Below are positions 35,920 to 45,257 of a stretch of DNA of 64,000 bases, one piece after another. Under the pieces are notes generated by a model. The model was not told where the DNA came from. It was given only the letters and a program-made list of their open reading frames with translations, and did no database searches. A program made the position numbers and the translations under genes. Every line of letters begins with the position of its first letter. Position 1 is the first letter of the stretch. The DNA lies in contig NZ_JAGHZS010000004.1 in NCBI RefSeq assembly GCF_017745275.1, positions 496,001 through 560,000 of the forward strand. Reading direction: 5' to 3'. The DNA is from Chitinophaga sp. (GTDB taxonomy: Bacteria; Bacteroidota; Bacteroidia; Chitinophagales; Chitinophagaceae).

Positions 35920-36912
35920 ATGCAATACGCTCCAGCAGCCAACAGATACAGTCAAATGACCTATAACCGTTGCGGCAAGAGTGGCGTTCAGCTACCGGCC
36001 GTTTCACTGGGATTATGGCACAACTTCGGTTCCATCGACAATTTTGAGAATGGACGCAGTATTATCCGCAATGCCTTTGATAAAGGGATTACTCATTTCG
36101 ACCTGGCTAACAACTATGGCCCGGTGCCGGGTAGCGCGGAGGAAAATTTCGGCCGGATACTGAAACAGGATTTTACCGGCCATCTCCGGGATGAACTGAT
36201 TATTTCCACCAAGGCCGGGTATACTATGTGGCCTGGCCCATATGGGGACTGGGGTTCCCGCAAATACCTTGTTTCCAGCCTGGATCAGAGCTTACGCCGG
36301 ATGCAGTTGAACTATGTAGACATCTTCTATTCTCACCGCCCGGACCCGGCTACGCCAATAGAGGAAACCATGGGTGCCCTGCATAGTATTGTGCAACAGG
36401 GAAAGGCGTTATACGTAGGACTTTCCAACTATACGGCCGAGCAAACCAGTACCGCCGTTGCAGTGTTGAAATCGCTGGGAACACCTTGCCTGATTCATCA
36501 GCCCAAGTACAGCATGTTTGAACGTTGGGTAGAAAATGGGTTGCTGGATGTGCTGGAAGCGAACGGAGTGGGTTGTATTCCTTTTTCGCCGCTGGCACAG
36601 GGTTTACTGACCGACCGTTACCTGAACGGTATCCCGGCTGGCTCACGTGCCAGCAAGCCGAGTGGCTTTTTGCAGGAAGGCGATGTAACGCCGGCAAAAA
36701 TTGAACAGGTAAAAAAATTAAACCAGTTAGCGCAACAACGTGGACAATCTCTCGCCCAGATGGCGCTGGCCTGGATACTGAAAGACAAACGTATTACCAC
36801 CGTGTTAATTGGTGCCAGCTCTGTAGCACAACTGGATAATAACCTGGATACGTTGAAAAATACTGTTTTTACGAAAGAAGAACTGGATGCCATCGAAGCC
36901 ATCCTCAAATAA
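35920..36912 (+). CDS. Aldo/keto reductase (YghZ/MgrA-like)
   Basis: A 330-residue NADPH-dependent reductase read from MQYAPAANRYSQMTYNRCG. GITHFDLANNYGPVPGSAEE carries the catalytic Asp and Tyr, STKAGYTMWPGPYGDWGSRK the catalytic lysine and the loop typical of YghZ-like enzymes (L-glyceraldehyde-3-phosphate or methylglyoxal reductases), and YSHRPDP the histidine. An upstream in-frame ATG at 35824 would add 32 hydrophobic residues, but these come from element E and do not belong to this cytosolic family. Confidence 0.9.
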   Translation: MQYAPAANRYSQMTYNRCGKSGVQLPAVSLGLWHNFGSIDNFENGRSIIRNAFDKGITHFDLANNYGPVPGSAEENFGRILKQDFTGHLRDELIISTKAGYTMWPGPYGDWGSRKYLVSSLDQSLRRMQLNYVDIFYSHRPDPATPIEETMGALHSIVQQGKALYVGLSNYTAEQTSTAVAVLKSLGTPCLIHQPKYSMFERWVENGLLDVLEANGVGCIPFSPLAQGLLTDRYLNGIPAGSRASKPSGFLQEGDVTPAKIEQVKKLNQLAQQRGQSLAQMALAWILKDKRITTVLIGASSVAQLDNNLDTLKNTVFTKEELDAIEAILK

Positions 36913-36920
36913 TTCCCGGA

Positions 36921-36953
36921 CGTGCAAAGATGCTACCGGCGCATCTTTGCACG
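36921..36953. terminator. Hairpin between convergent genes, overlapping the OYE stop
   Basis: CGTGCAAAGATGC pairs with GCATCTTTGCACG around a short loop. The right half lies in the last seven codons of the Old Yellow Enzyme gene, so the terminator is partly coding. It has no long T-tract. Confidence 0.6.
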
Positions 36954-38003
36954 TTCATATTGTATTGGCCATTTTATTTCCGCGTGTAATGCATGCGCTG
37001 CATGCAATGGGAAATACGGATTTCTCAACAACTCCCTCGCCATGAGCACCATATCTGCCCGGCCTTCTGCAATAATACTTTCCGCTTCTTCTGCTGTTGT
37101 AATCATTCCTACCGCCCCGGTGGGGATACCTGCTTCTTTCTTCACTTTCTCCGCAAACGACGTTTGATATAAAGGCCCTGTTTTGATTTGCTGGTGCGCC
37201 GCAAGCCCACCGGACGAGCAGTCGATCAGGTCTACCCCTTTATCTTTCAGAATACGGGCCAGTTGTACGGATTCTTCCGGGTTCCAGCCACCTTCTGCCC
37301 AGTCGGTGACAGAGATTCTGACCAGTAGCGGGTATTGCTCCGGCCACACCGAACGTACGGCAGTTACCACTTCCAGCAGGAGGCGTATCCTGTTTTCAAA
37401 GCTGCCGCCATATTCATCAGTACGGTGGTTGCTGAGGGGAGATAGAAAATTGTGCAACAGGTATCCATGCGCAGCATGCAACTCCACCACTTCAAAACCG
37501 GCCTGTAAGGCCCGTACAGTGGCCGCCTTAAAGTCTTTCACTATTTTACGTATCCCCGTTTCCGTAAGCGCTTCCGGTAATGGATATACGTCGTTGAACG
37601 GGATGGCGCTGGGGGCTACTACCTGCCAGCCACCCGCTGCTGCGGGGAGTGTGCCGCTCCCCTCCCAGGGCCTGAGTGTACTGGCTTTGCGGCCTGCATG
37701 CGCCAGTTGTATCCCTGGTACGGCTCCCTGCGCGGCAATAAAGGCGGTGATACGATGCAACATAGGAATATGTTCGTCTTTCCAGATCCCCAGGTCATGA
37801 ATAGAAATACGCCCTTCCGGCGATACAGCGGCAGCTTCGGAAAGTACCAGCCCGGCGCCTCCTACTGCCCTGGTGCCAAGATGCACCAGGTGCCAGTCGT
37901 TCGCAAAACCATCTTCGGACGAATACTCGCACATAGGAGATACCACTATGCGATTCCGGAATTCAACTTTTCTCAATGAAAAAGGTGTAAACAAATGCGA
38001 CAT
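36933..38003 (-). CDS. NADH:flavin oxidoreductase, Old Yellow Enzyme family (YqjM-like)
   Basis: A 356-residue FMN barrel enzyme. SHLFTPFSLRKVEFRNRIVVSPMCEYS at the N-terminus has the YqjM-type cysteine and arginine, GIQLAHAGRKAST the His pair region, FEVVELHAAHGYLLHNFLSP the FMN/substrate motif and DLIDCSSGG near 240. Members reduce activated C=C bonds of enals, enones and nitro compounds. It is convergent to the aldo/keto reductase, another reductase of reactive carbonyls. It ends in ERAKMRR, inside the terminator hairpin. Confidence 0.93.
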   Translation of the reverse strand: MSHLFTPFSLRKVEFRNRIVVSPMCEYSSEDGFANDWHLVHLGTRAVGGAGLVLSEAAAVSPEGRISIHDLGIWKDEHIPMLHRITAFIAAQGAVPGIQLAHAGRKASTLRPWEGSGTLPAAAGGWQVVAPSAIPFNDVYPLPEALTETGIRKIVKDFKAATVRALQAGFEVVELHAAHGYLLHNFLSPLSNHRTDEYGGSFENRIRLLLEVVTAVRSVWPEQYPLLVRISVTDWAEGGWNPEESVQLARILKDKGVDLIDCSSGGLAAHQQIKTGPLYQTSFAEKVKKEAGIPTGAVGMITTAEEAESIIAEGRADMVLMARELLRNPYFPLHAAHALHAEIKWPIQYERAKMRR

Positions 38004-38133
38004 AATCTGTTGCTTTTAAGTTCGTTAAAATTAAGCATAAATCATATAGCGAAAACATACTCATCAAGTGGCATACTACACCGGAAAAATGTCCGGAAAT
38101 GCGTATTTTTAGGGCCTTATACCTATAATTACG

Positions 38134-41100
38134 ATGTATCTGTTCCCTGCCAAGTGCAACATTGTTGGAGCCCTGTTGCTATTTCTGTTTGTGAGTTTTT
38201 TTAGTGTCCAAGGTGCTTATGCGCAACAGAAGGCGGATTTCTCGGCTTCTGTTGTGAGCGATTGCGAATCGGTGAGCACAACATTCAACGATTTATCTAC
38301 CGGCACACCCGTAGCCTGGCTATGGGACTTTGGTAACGGGAATACCAGTACGAAAAAGAAGCCATCCGCTACTTATGTGAAAGTAGGCAGCTATGCCGTG
38401 ACCCTAAAAGTAACTTACGCCGACGGCAGTACGCAAACCACCACCAAACCAGATTTTATCCACGTAAGAGCAAAGCCCACAGTTGACTTCAGCGTATCTC
38501 CCACCAAAGGTTGTGTTCCATTCACGCCAACCTTTACAGATAAGTCCAAACCAGGAGATGGCACCTTACAGAGCTACAGCTGGGATTTTGGCGATGGTGG
38601 CGCCGCAGAAAATGCAGCCGGTACGGTTACGCATAATTATACAGTACCGGGTATATACAGTGTGCTCCTCACCGTTACTAACAGCTATGGCTGCACGAAT
38701 TTCAAGGTGATGGACAAAGCAGTTGACGTGGCAGCTGCTTTAAATGCCGACTTCACCGTAGCAGAAAAAACGCTTTGTAAAGCACCGGTAGATGTGCTGT
38801 TTACCAACACCTCCTCCGGCAACGGTACCCTGAGTTATAAATGGGAATTTGACGATGGCGGCAGCAGTACCGCCAAAGATCCCGGGAAACATACTTTTAC
38901 CACCAAGGGCACGCACAGTATTAAACTCACGGTGAGCAATGACCGGGGATGCACAGCAGAAAAACTGGTAAATGATATTAATGTCGGCAATTATACCTCT
39001 ACGCTGACAATGCCCACCCTGGCCTGTACCAATCAATACACCGTCTTTCAGGCGGCTTTTTCCCCGGTACAACCACAAAGCACTACCTGGGAAGTAAACG
39101 GACAATGGACCTGGCCCAACAGCAACAACAGTCTCTCCTATTACCCCGCTGCTGCCGGTCCGCTAAAAGTGAAAGTAACAGCCATGTTTGGCAACTGTGC
39201 AGACGTAGTAGAAAAAACGATTGACGTAAAACAAACGCCTACAGTCGCCATTGTTACGGATAATAAACCTATCTGTGATATACCCGCCACCGTTATCTTT
39301 ACCGGCAACACTACAGATGCCACCACCTGGGCCTGGACTTTCGGTGATGGACAAACATCCACCCTGCAGAACCCTACACATATATACAACCGGGAAGGAT
39401 CATTTTATCCCAGGCTGCAGGCAACAAGTAAGGACGGCTGTGCTGCCACAACAGAAGGGTATTTATATATCAGTAAAACAACGGTAGGCGCCTATGCCAA
39501 CATCAGTGATGGCTGTGAAGGTTTGAGCGCCGAATTCTTCTCCAACATTAACAGTACGGACCAGATTAAAACCTGGTTGTGGGATTTTGGAGACGGCAGC
39601 ACATCTACACAGGACAAGCCGGTGCATACTTATCCAAAGGCAGGTAATTATAGCGTTTCCCTGAAATATACCACCGTCAATGGTTGTAGCGGGACTGTAA
39701 ATCTCTCTTCCCTTATAAAGGTATATAAAAAGCCTACCCCGGACTTCAGCTCGCCGGATGCGCCAACCGTATGTGGGAACACCTCCACCACCTTCCTCGA
39801 CAAATCAGATGTGGGAACAGAGTGGCAATGGAATTATGGAGATGGTTTCAACGGATATGGAAAAAATTCTGTGCATAGCTACCAGGAACCGGGTACCTAT
39901 GACATTACCCTAACCGTATACAATGGCACCTGTTCAAATACGATTACCAAAAAGGCTTACATCACTACTGTAAATCCTTTCCCCCGGTTTACGGTGAACC
40001 CGGTAGACTGCGATAATCGTATGACCGTTAGCGTTACAGAGAAGTCTCTCGGGGCTACCAGCTGGAAATGGAGCTGGGGAGACGGAACAGAAACCAGTTC
40101 TACAGTTCATAGTGACATCGTGAGTCATACCTATGCTAAATCCGGCACTTACACCATACAACTGACCACGTCGGATGGGCACTGTACCACCTATCTCAGC
40201 GGACAGGCGAGAGTGATAGCGCCATCTCCCGTAACTATCACTACCGACAAAACAGTACTTTGCAGCAACGAAACAGTTATTGCACGCGTAACACAGGAAG
40301 ATGCCAGTATACATGGTACCTTTCCTTATCACTGGTTGATGGACGGCGCTGATTATTGGTGGTACAATTACAATAACAACATCTCCTACTCCAATCTTAC
40401 GCCCGGCAAACATGTGGTAGGTTTAAAGATCATTGACCAGTTAGGTTGCCCCAATACCAGTAACAATGTAGATCTTACTATACGCGGTCCGCTGGCAGAC
40501 TTCAACCTGCCTTCACAGGTAGAATGTAAAGGAACCGAATTGACTTTTACAGACAATACCGATCTGACCAACAGCAGTGGGATAAAAAAATGGGTCTGGA
40601 ATTTTGGTGACAATACCTCTCCTGAAACCTTTACCAGTCCGCCGTTTAAGCATACCTATGCCCAAGCCGGGAATTATACGCCTACCCTTACCGTTATGGA
40701 TAAAGATGGTTGCGTGAATACCTCTGGTAGTAAATACCTGCAGGTGAATGGACCATTTGCAGACTTCAACCCCGACGCTTATGTTGTTCAACCAGGCAGC
40801 CTGGTGAACTTCTGGAATGCATCTTACGAAATTGGTGGTACCATCACGGATTATAAATGGGACTTTGGAGATGGCTCCACCGCCAGCGACTGGAATTATG
40901 TAACTCACCTGTATCCTGAGAAAGGCGTATTCCCGGTGACGCTCAAAATGACAGACGACAACGGCTGTACCGACACCAAAACCAAAACCATCAAGGTATC
41001 TGCAGTGGGAGCAGGTTTCACCTACACCGGCTCGTTTGTAAACGGTGGAAACTGCGCCCCTATGATTTTCCGTTTCAACAATACCTCCATCAACTACTTC

Positions 41101-43017
41101 ACCAGCTCCTGGGATTTTGGAGATGGCGCCACTTCTGACCAGGCCTTCCCCGTACATACGTTTACAGAGGCCGGACACTATAAAGTAACCCTTAAAGTAA
41201 AAGGTATTGCTGATTCAGAAGATGAATACAGCGAAATAGTGGTGGTAAAGGGCCCTTATGCCACCATTACCACCAGCGCCGAGGGAGGTTGCCTCGAAAA
41301 GGAAATATCGTTTAAAGTGAAGCCTGAAAATGCCACTTCCTTTAGCTGGGATTTTACAGATGGAGAAGTGGAACAAACCGATAAGCTGGAAATTACCCAC
41401 CGTTTCACCGAACCAGGCATTTACAAGCCCAGGCTATTACTGAAAGATGATGCCGGCTGTAAAGGCGCCGCCTTCCTGGATCACCCGATTGTGATAGATC
41501 AACTGGATATAAAACTTCATCCGAATCCAGACAAAATATGCGGCGAAGGTACGCTGACTTTTGCGCCAGTATTCAACAGTTATTCGGTAGATGAGCTGAA
41601 GATAGCGCCCACCTTCACCTGGACTTATGATCCGGACCTGGCGGCTAAAAATACCAATACCACCACACCAACGTTTTACCTGGATAAAACAGGCACGTAT
41701 AAATTTGGCCTTACCGCCACTACCAAATACGGCTGTACCCAAACCGTGGAAGAGCCATACAACGTATACCCGCAACCGTTAGCATCCATTAGCGGTGCAG
41801 TAGAAGTGTGTAAAGATGCGCCCATCAGCTTTATTGGCAATGTGGCGCCGTCGGCCGATGTTACCTGGGATTGGGAATTCGGTAACGGTAAAACCAGTAC
41901 GAAACAACAACCAGCGGCGCAAACTTATTCCACCGCCGGCGATGCAACTGTAACGCTGACGGTAACCAGTAAAGACGGCTGTATCGACAAAACCACCCAT
42001 GCACTGACAGTACTGCCTTTACCGGATATTAAGGCCAGTGCACCGGCAGAATTTATTTGCCTGAATAACACCACAATCTTACATGCCGGCGGTGGCATCC
42101 GCTATGAGTGGACGCCTGCCGATGGGCTCAATGATCCGGCCATTCCGAATCCTACCGCATCGCCGGCAGTGACCACTACTTACCAGGTAAAGGTGACTGA
42201 CAACAAAGGCTGCGTGAATACTGACGAGGTGAAGATCAGGGTGGTACAACCTTTCACCATTCATGCCACGCCTGATACCGTGCTCTGTTTGGGCGATCCG
42301 TTGAAACTGCAGGTATGGGGCACCGATTACTATGTATGGCATGGGTTTGGGCTTGATAAACCTAACTCTCCCACGCCGGTAGCTACCTTGAAACATACCG
42401 GTCAATATACCTATGACGTAACCGGGTATGATAAAGACAACTGTTTCTCCGATCATACTTCGCTGACCGTACATGTAAATCCTACGCCTACCGTGAACGC
42501 AGGTATTGACCGGCAAACCATGGCAGGTGTTCCGGTATTCCTGGCCAGCAACAACAGCAATGACGTGATCCGCTGGAGCTGGACACCACCGGAATACCTG
42601 GACTGCACCAACTGCCAGCGGGTACAGGCCTTACCTAACCTCAGCACCCTTTACAAGGTAGAAGTAGAAAACGTATATGGCTGCAAGGCTTCAGACGATG
42701 TGATGGTTCATGTGCTGTGCCAGCAGAGCGCCATCTTTATGCCGAACGCATTTACGCCTAACCATGATGGCAAAAACGAACGTATTTACCCTAAAGGTAA
42801 AGGAGTGAAGGAAGTAGAATGGCTGCGCATTTATGACCGCTGGGGCACCCTGGTGTTCGAAAGAACGCACTTCCCGGTCAACGTGCCTTCCGCCGGATGG
42901 GATGGACGTAGTAATAACCGCGAAGCGCCGCTGGGCACCTATATTTATTCCATGCAAACCGTGTGTGAGAGCGGGGAGAAATTTGAGTTTAAAGGAAATA
43001 TTGTTTTAATAAAATAA
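38134..43017 (+). CDS. Giant PKD-repeat protein with type IX secretion C-terminal domain
   Basis: A 1627-residue surface or secreted protein. A signal peptide (residues about 8-30, ending VQGAYAQ) is followed by about 12-13 PKD domains, each recognisable by a W-x-FGDG-like motif and a THxYxxxGxYxVxL strand (for example WDFGDGSTST, WNYGDGFNG, WSWGDGTET). Two Ig-like units follow. The C-terminal 95 residues, from SAIFMPNAFTPNHDGKNERI to FKGNIVLIK, are the gliding-motility-associated (type B sorting) domain that directs export by the type IX system. PKD arrays usually serve adhesion or carbohydrate binding. No catalytic domain is visible. A terminator follows at 43063. Confidence 0.92.
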   Translation: MYLFPAKCNIVGALLLFLFVSFFSVQGAYAQQKADFSASVVSDCESVSTTFNDLSTGTPVAWLWDFGNGNTSTKKKPSATYVKVGSYAVTLKVTYADGSTQTTTKPDFIHVRAKPTVDFSVSPTKGCVPFTPTFTDKSKPGDGTLQSYSWDFGDGGAAENAAGTVTHNYTVPGIYSVLLTVTNSYGCTNFKVMDKAVDVAAALNADFTVAEKTLCKAPVDVLFTNTSSGNGTLSYKWEFDDGGSSTAKDPGKHTFTTKGTHSIKLTVSNDRGCTAEKLVNDINVGNYTSTLTMPTLACTNQYTVFQAAFSPVQPQSTTWEVNGQWTWPNSNNSLSYYPAAAGPLKVKVTAMFGNCADVVEKTIDVKQTPTVAIVTDNKPICDIPATVIFTGNTTDATTWAWTFGDGQTSTLQNPTHIYNREGSFYPRLQATSKDGCAATTEGYLYISKTTVGAYANISDGCEGLSAEFFSNINSTDQIKTWLWDFGDGSTSTQDKPVHTYPKAGNYSVSLKYTTVNGCSGTVNLSSLIKVYKKPTPDFSSPDAPTVCGNTSTTFLDKSDVGTEWQWNYGDGFNGYGKNSVHSYQEPGTYDITLTVYNGTCSNTITKKAYITTVNPFPRFTVNPVDCDNRMTVSVTEKSLGATSWKWSWGDGTETSSTVHSDIVSHTYAKSGTYTIQLTTSDGHCTTYLSGQARVIAPSPVTITTDKTVLCSNETVIARVTQEDASIHGTFPYHWLMDGADYWWYNYNNNISYSNLTPGKHVVGLKIIDQLGCPNTSNNVDLTIRGPLADFNLPSQVECKGTELTFTDNTDLTNSSGIKKWVWNFGDNTSPETFTSPPFKHTYAQAGNYTPTLTVMDKDGCVNTSGSKYLQVNGPFADFNPDAYVVQPGSLVNFWNASYEIGGTITDYKWDFGDGSTASDWNYVTHLYPEKGVFPVTLKMTDDNGCTDTKTKTIKVSAVGAGFTYTGSFVNGGNCAPMIFRFNNTSINYFTSSWDFGDGATSDQAFPVHTFTEAGHYKVTLKVKGIADSEDEYSEIVVVKGPYATITTSAEGGCLEKEISFKVKPENATSFSWDFTDGEVEQTDKLEITHRFTEPGIYKPRLLLKDDAGCKGAAFLDHPIVIDQLDIKLHPNPDKICGEGTLTFAPVFNSYSVDELKIAPTFTWTYDPDLAAKNTNTTTPTFYLDKTGTYKFGLTATTKYGCTQTVEEPYNVYPQPLASISGAVEVCKDAPISFIGNVAPSADVTWDWEFGNGKTSTKQQPAAQTYSTAGDATVTLTVTSKDGCIDKTTHALTVLPLPDIKASAPAEFICLNNTTILHAGGGIRYEWTPADGLNDPAIPNPTASPAVTTTYQVKVTDNKGCVNTDEVKIRVVQPFTIHATPDTVLCLGDPLKLQVWGTDYYVWHGFGLDKPNSPTPVATLKHTGQYTYDVTGYDKDNCFSDHTSLTVHVNPTPTVNAGIDRQTMAGVPVFLASNNSNDVIRWSWTPPEYLDCTNCQRVQALPNLSTLYKVEVENVYGCKASDDVMVHVLCQQSAIFMPNAFTPNHDGKNERIYPKGKGVKEVEWLRIYDRWGTLVFERTHFPVNVPSAGWDGRSNNREAPLGTYIYSMQTVCESGEKFEFKGNIVLIK

Positions 43018-43062
43018 ATCTCTTTCTATCAAAGCGCGCTCAAAACCGGTTGTAAAAAATTT

Positions 43063-43102
43063 AAAAAAGGTTGTTATGTCTATGTGCATGATAACCTTTT
43101 TT
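43063..43102. terminator. Intrinsic terminator after the PKD gene
   Basis: AAAAAAGGTTGTTAT pairs with ATAACCTTTTTT (one bulge) around a short loop and ends in six T. The A-tract on the other side would allow action in both directions. Confidence 0.85.
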
Positions 43103-43182
43103 CATTCTTATCTACCATGTTAAAGAAAGCCTAAACGGATATTTCATTGATAAAAAAATGATTAATTCGTAGCAGATAAAAA

Positions 43183-44442
43183 ATGCACATGGAGCAACTC
43201 AATGAACCTACACGCCCCTGGTCTCTTTTCAGCAAATTATCTTTCAGGTTCTGGGCTATTTACTTCTTTCTTTACTATACGGGAAATTTTAGTTTTTCTC
43301 AACCCTTCTGGACGCCGCTGGCTAACCGGGCGGGCAAATTACTGATTCGCAGAGATTTTGAGGTTACCGTATGGACTAACGGCAGCGGGGATACGACGTA
43401 TAACTACCTCGTTGTTTTTTGCGCATTCCTTTTAGCATTGCTGTTAGCTGTAGTATGGTCTGTACTTGACCGTAAGCGGGAAGGTTATGACCGGTTGCAG
43501 TACTGGGTGAGCGCAGTTTTATGTTATTGCCTGGCAACCGTCATGATCAGCTATGGCATGGCTAAACTAACAAAATCACAGTTTCCGTTCCCGGGGCTTT
43601 CAAAATTGGATGATCCGTTTGGAAATACCTCTCCGATGGGGCTGGCCTGGTGTTATATGGGATATTCTACCGGCTACAATATATTTACCGGTATGGCAGA
43701 ATTCCTGGGAGGCTGCTTTCTTTTCGTTCGCAGGACCCGCCTGTTTGGGGCATTGTGGTCTATGACGGTGATGTTGAATGTAGTTGCGATGAATTTCTTT
43801 TATGATATTCCCGTAAAACTATTCTCCACCCATTTATTCCTGATAGCACTATTCATCGCCGCACCTGATATACCCAGGTTACTTCAATTTTTCTTTTCAC
43901 AAAAGCCAGTGGAAGTGGCCACACGCTGGGTACCGGCTTTCCGTTCAAAATGGAAGCGCATTACCTTCACTTCCTTAAAATACCTGCTTATCAGCACTTA
44001 TTTGGGATGGACAATATATGACGGCCTGTTTACTGTAAAATGGATAGCGCAGGATAGCAAAAAGCCACCATTATACGGTATTTATGAGGTTACCCAGGTA
44101 CGGGCCGATTCATTATTCAACCCGTGGATAGCGGAAATCCGGCGCTATCAGAAAATTTATATTGAAAAAGAATATGGTTTAACGACCCGCAAAAATAATA
44201 AAGATCTATCCTTTTATTATTCGAAAACAGATACCATCAAACATCAGCTATCCTTCTGGGACAACGCCGGTGGCGACACCGTACAACTGCATTATCAACA
44301 GACAGGGAAAAATGTATATTTGCTGGATGGTACTGCCGGCAAAGACAGTATACATTTACAATTGAAAAGAAAGGACCCGAATGACTACCTGTTGGTAAAC
44401 AGAGGTTTTCATTGGATCAATGAGCACTCTTTGAATCAGTAA
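43183..44442 (+). CDS. DoxX-like multi-pass membrane protein
   Basis: A 419-residue protein with about eight hydrophobic helices in the first 290 residues (FRFWAIYFFLYYTGNFSF, YLVVFCAFLLALLLAVVW, FLIALFIAAPDIPRLLQFFF). SYGMAKLTKSQFPFPGL and FTGMAEFLGGCFLFVRRT resemble the DoxX/DoxD core, in which such sequences are common. The C-terminal 120 residues form a soluble lipocalin-like beta domain (ending HWINEHSLNQ). The function is unknown. The dioxygenase-like gene follows after 1 base, so the two are co-translated. Confidence 0.75.
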   Translation: MHMEQLNEPTRPWSLFSKLSFRFWAIYFFLYYTGNFSFSQPFWTPLANRAGKLLIRRDFEVTVWTNGSGDTTYNYLVVFCAFLLALLLAVVWSVLDRKREGYDRLQYWVSAVLCYCLATVMISYGMAKLTKSQFPFPGLSKLDDPFGNTSPMGLAWCYMGYSTGYNIFTGMAEFLGGCFLFVRRTRLFGALWSMTVMLNVVAMNFFYDIPVKLFSTHLFLIALFIAAPDIPRLLQFFFSQKPVEVATRWVPAFRSKWKRITFTSLKYLLISTYLGWTIYDGLFTVKWIAQDSKKPPLYGIYEVTQVRADSLFNPWIAEIRRYQKIYIEKEYGLTTRKNNKDLSFYYSKTDTIKHQLSFWDNAGGDTVQLHYQQTGKNVYLLDGTAGKDSIHLQLKRKDPNDYLLVNRGFHWINEHSLNQ

Positions 44443-44443
44443 T

Positions 44444-45157
44444 ATGACCATAGCAGAACATCGCCAACGTATATACGAAAATGGATTTACGGTAATAGAC
44501 GCTGTATTTGACCAGGGAGTAATTGATGCTATGCTTGCCGTGATAAGTAATACAGACGCTTCCGGACCTTTATTCCGTAAAACAAACGACCTTTTCGCCA
44601 TCCGTCGCTTCCTGCAAACGGTACCGGATATACGACCGCTTATTTTCTCAGCGTCTCTGCAAAGCTTACTGGAAGCGCTTTTCGGCGAAGGCTATTTCCC
44701 GGTAAAATCCATTTACTTCGATAAGCCCGGACAATCGAACTGGTTTGTGGCCTGGCACCAGGATCTCACCATTTCCGTGGCAGAAAAACTAGCCGTAGAT
44801 GGCTACGGCCCATGGACCGTGAAACCCGGTCAATATGCGGTACAGCCACCGGTTGCATTGCTCGAAAACAACTTCACCATTCGCATTCACCTGGATGATA
44901 CCGATGAACATAATGGCGCGTTGAAAGTCATACCCGGCTCCCACCGGAACGGTGTTCACCGGGCTGACACTATCAATAGAAACATGACACCGGATGTTAG
45001 TTGCAACGTACGCAAAGGCGGCGTAATGATTATGCGTCCGCTGCTCATGCATGCCTCCAGTCGCAGCAGTAATGGGCATAACCGCCGGGTGATACATATT
45101 GAGTTTAGTAATCAAACCCTGGCGGGAGGGTTGCGTTGGGCAGAGCAGAAAGCATAA
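44444..45157 (+). CDS. Phytanoyl-CoA dioxygenase (PhyH) family protein
   Basis: A 237-residue Fe(II)/2-oxoglutarate dioxygenase-like protein. WHQDLTISV supplies the His-x-Asp iron ligands near residue 105, GALKVIPGSHRNGVH is the typical PhyH segment, and MRPLLMHASSRS provides the distal His with a downstream Arg for 2-oxoglutarate. The substrate is unknown. It begins 1 base after the DoxX-like gene. The last residues AEQKA and the stop codon lie in element copy F. Confidence 0.9.
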   Translation: MTIAEHRQRIYENGFTVIDAVFDQGVIDAMLAVISNTDASGPLFRKTNDLFAIRRFLQTVPDIRPLIFSASLQSLLEALFGEGYFPVKSIYFDKPGQSNWFVAWHQDLTISVAEKLAVDGYGPWTVKPGQYAVQPPVALLENNFTIRIHLDDTDEHNGALKVIPGSHRNGVHRADTINRNMTPDVSCNVRKGGVMIMRPLLMHASSRSSNGHNRRVIHIEFSNQTLAGGLRWAEQKA

Positions 45158-45255
45158 AGCTATTGTAGCGAATGATCAGAGCGGATATTTATATATACTA
45201 CGCTTTAATCATTCGCTACAATAGCTTTATGCTTTCTGCTTTATGCTTTCTGCTC
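45143..45255. repeat. Palindromic heptad element, copy F
   Basis: The left arm has two heptads (AGAAAGC, ATAAAGC) and the right arm four (the pair repeated), followed by TATTGTAGCGAATGATCAG. The centre GCGGATATTTATATAT matches copy C. It overlaps the last five codons of the dioxygenase gene on the left and ends 2 bases before the TGA of the convergent susD on the right, so it fills the whole space between the two stops. Confidence 0.92.
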
Positions 45256-45257
45256 AC

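Noticed and set aside
14349..45255. CRISPR array as explanation for the AAAGC heptads
   Set aside because: The units are 7 bases, tandem without spacers, and arranged as inverted arms; there are no cas genes.
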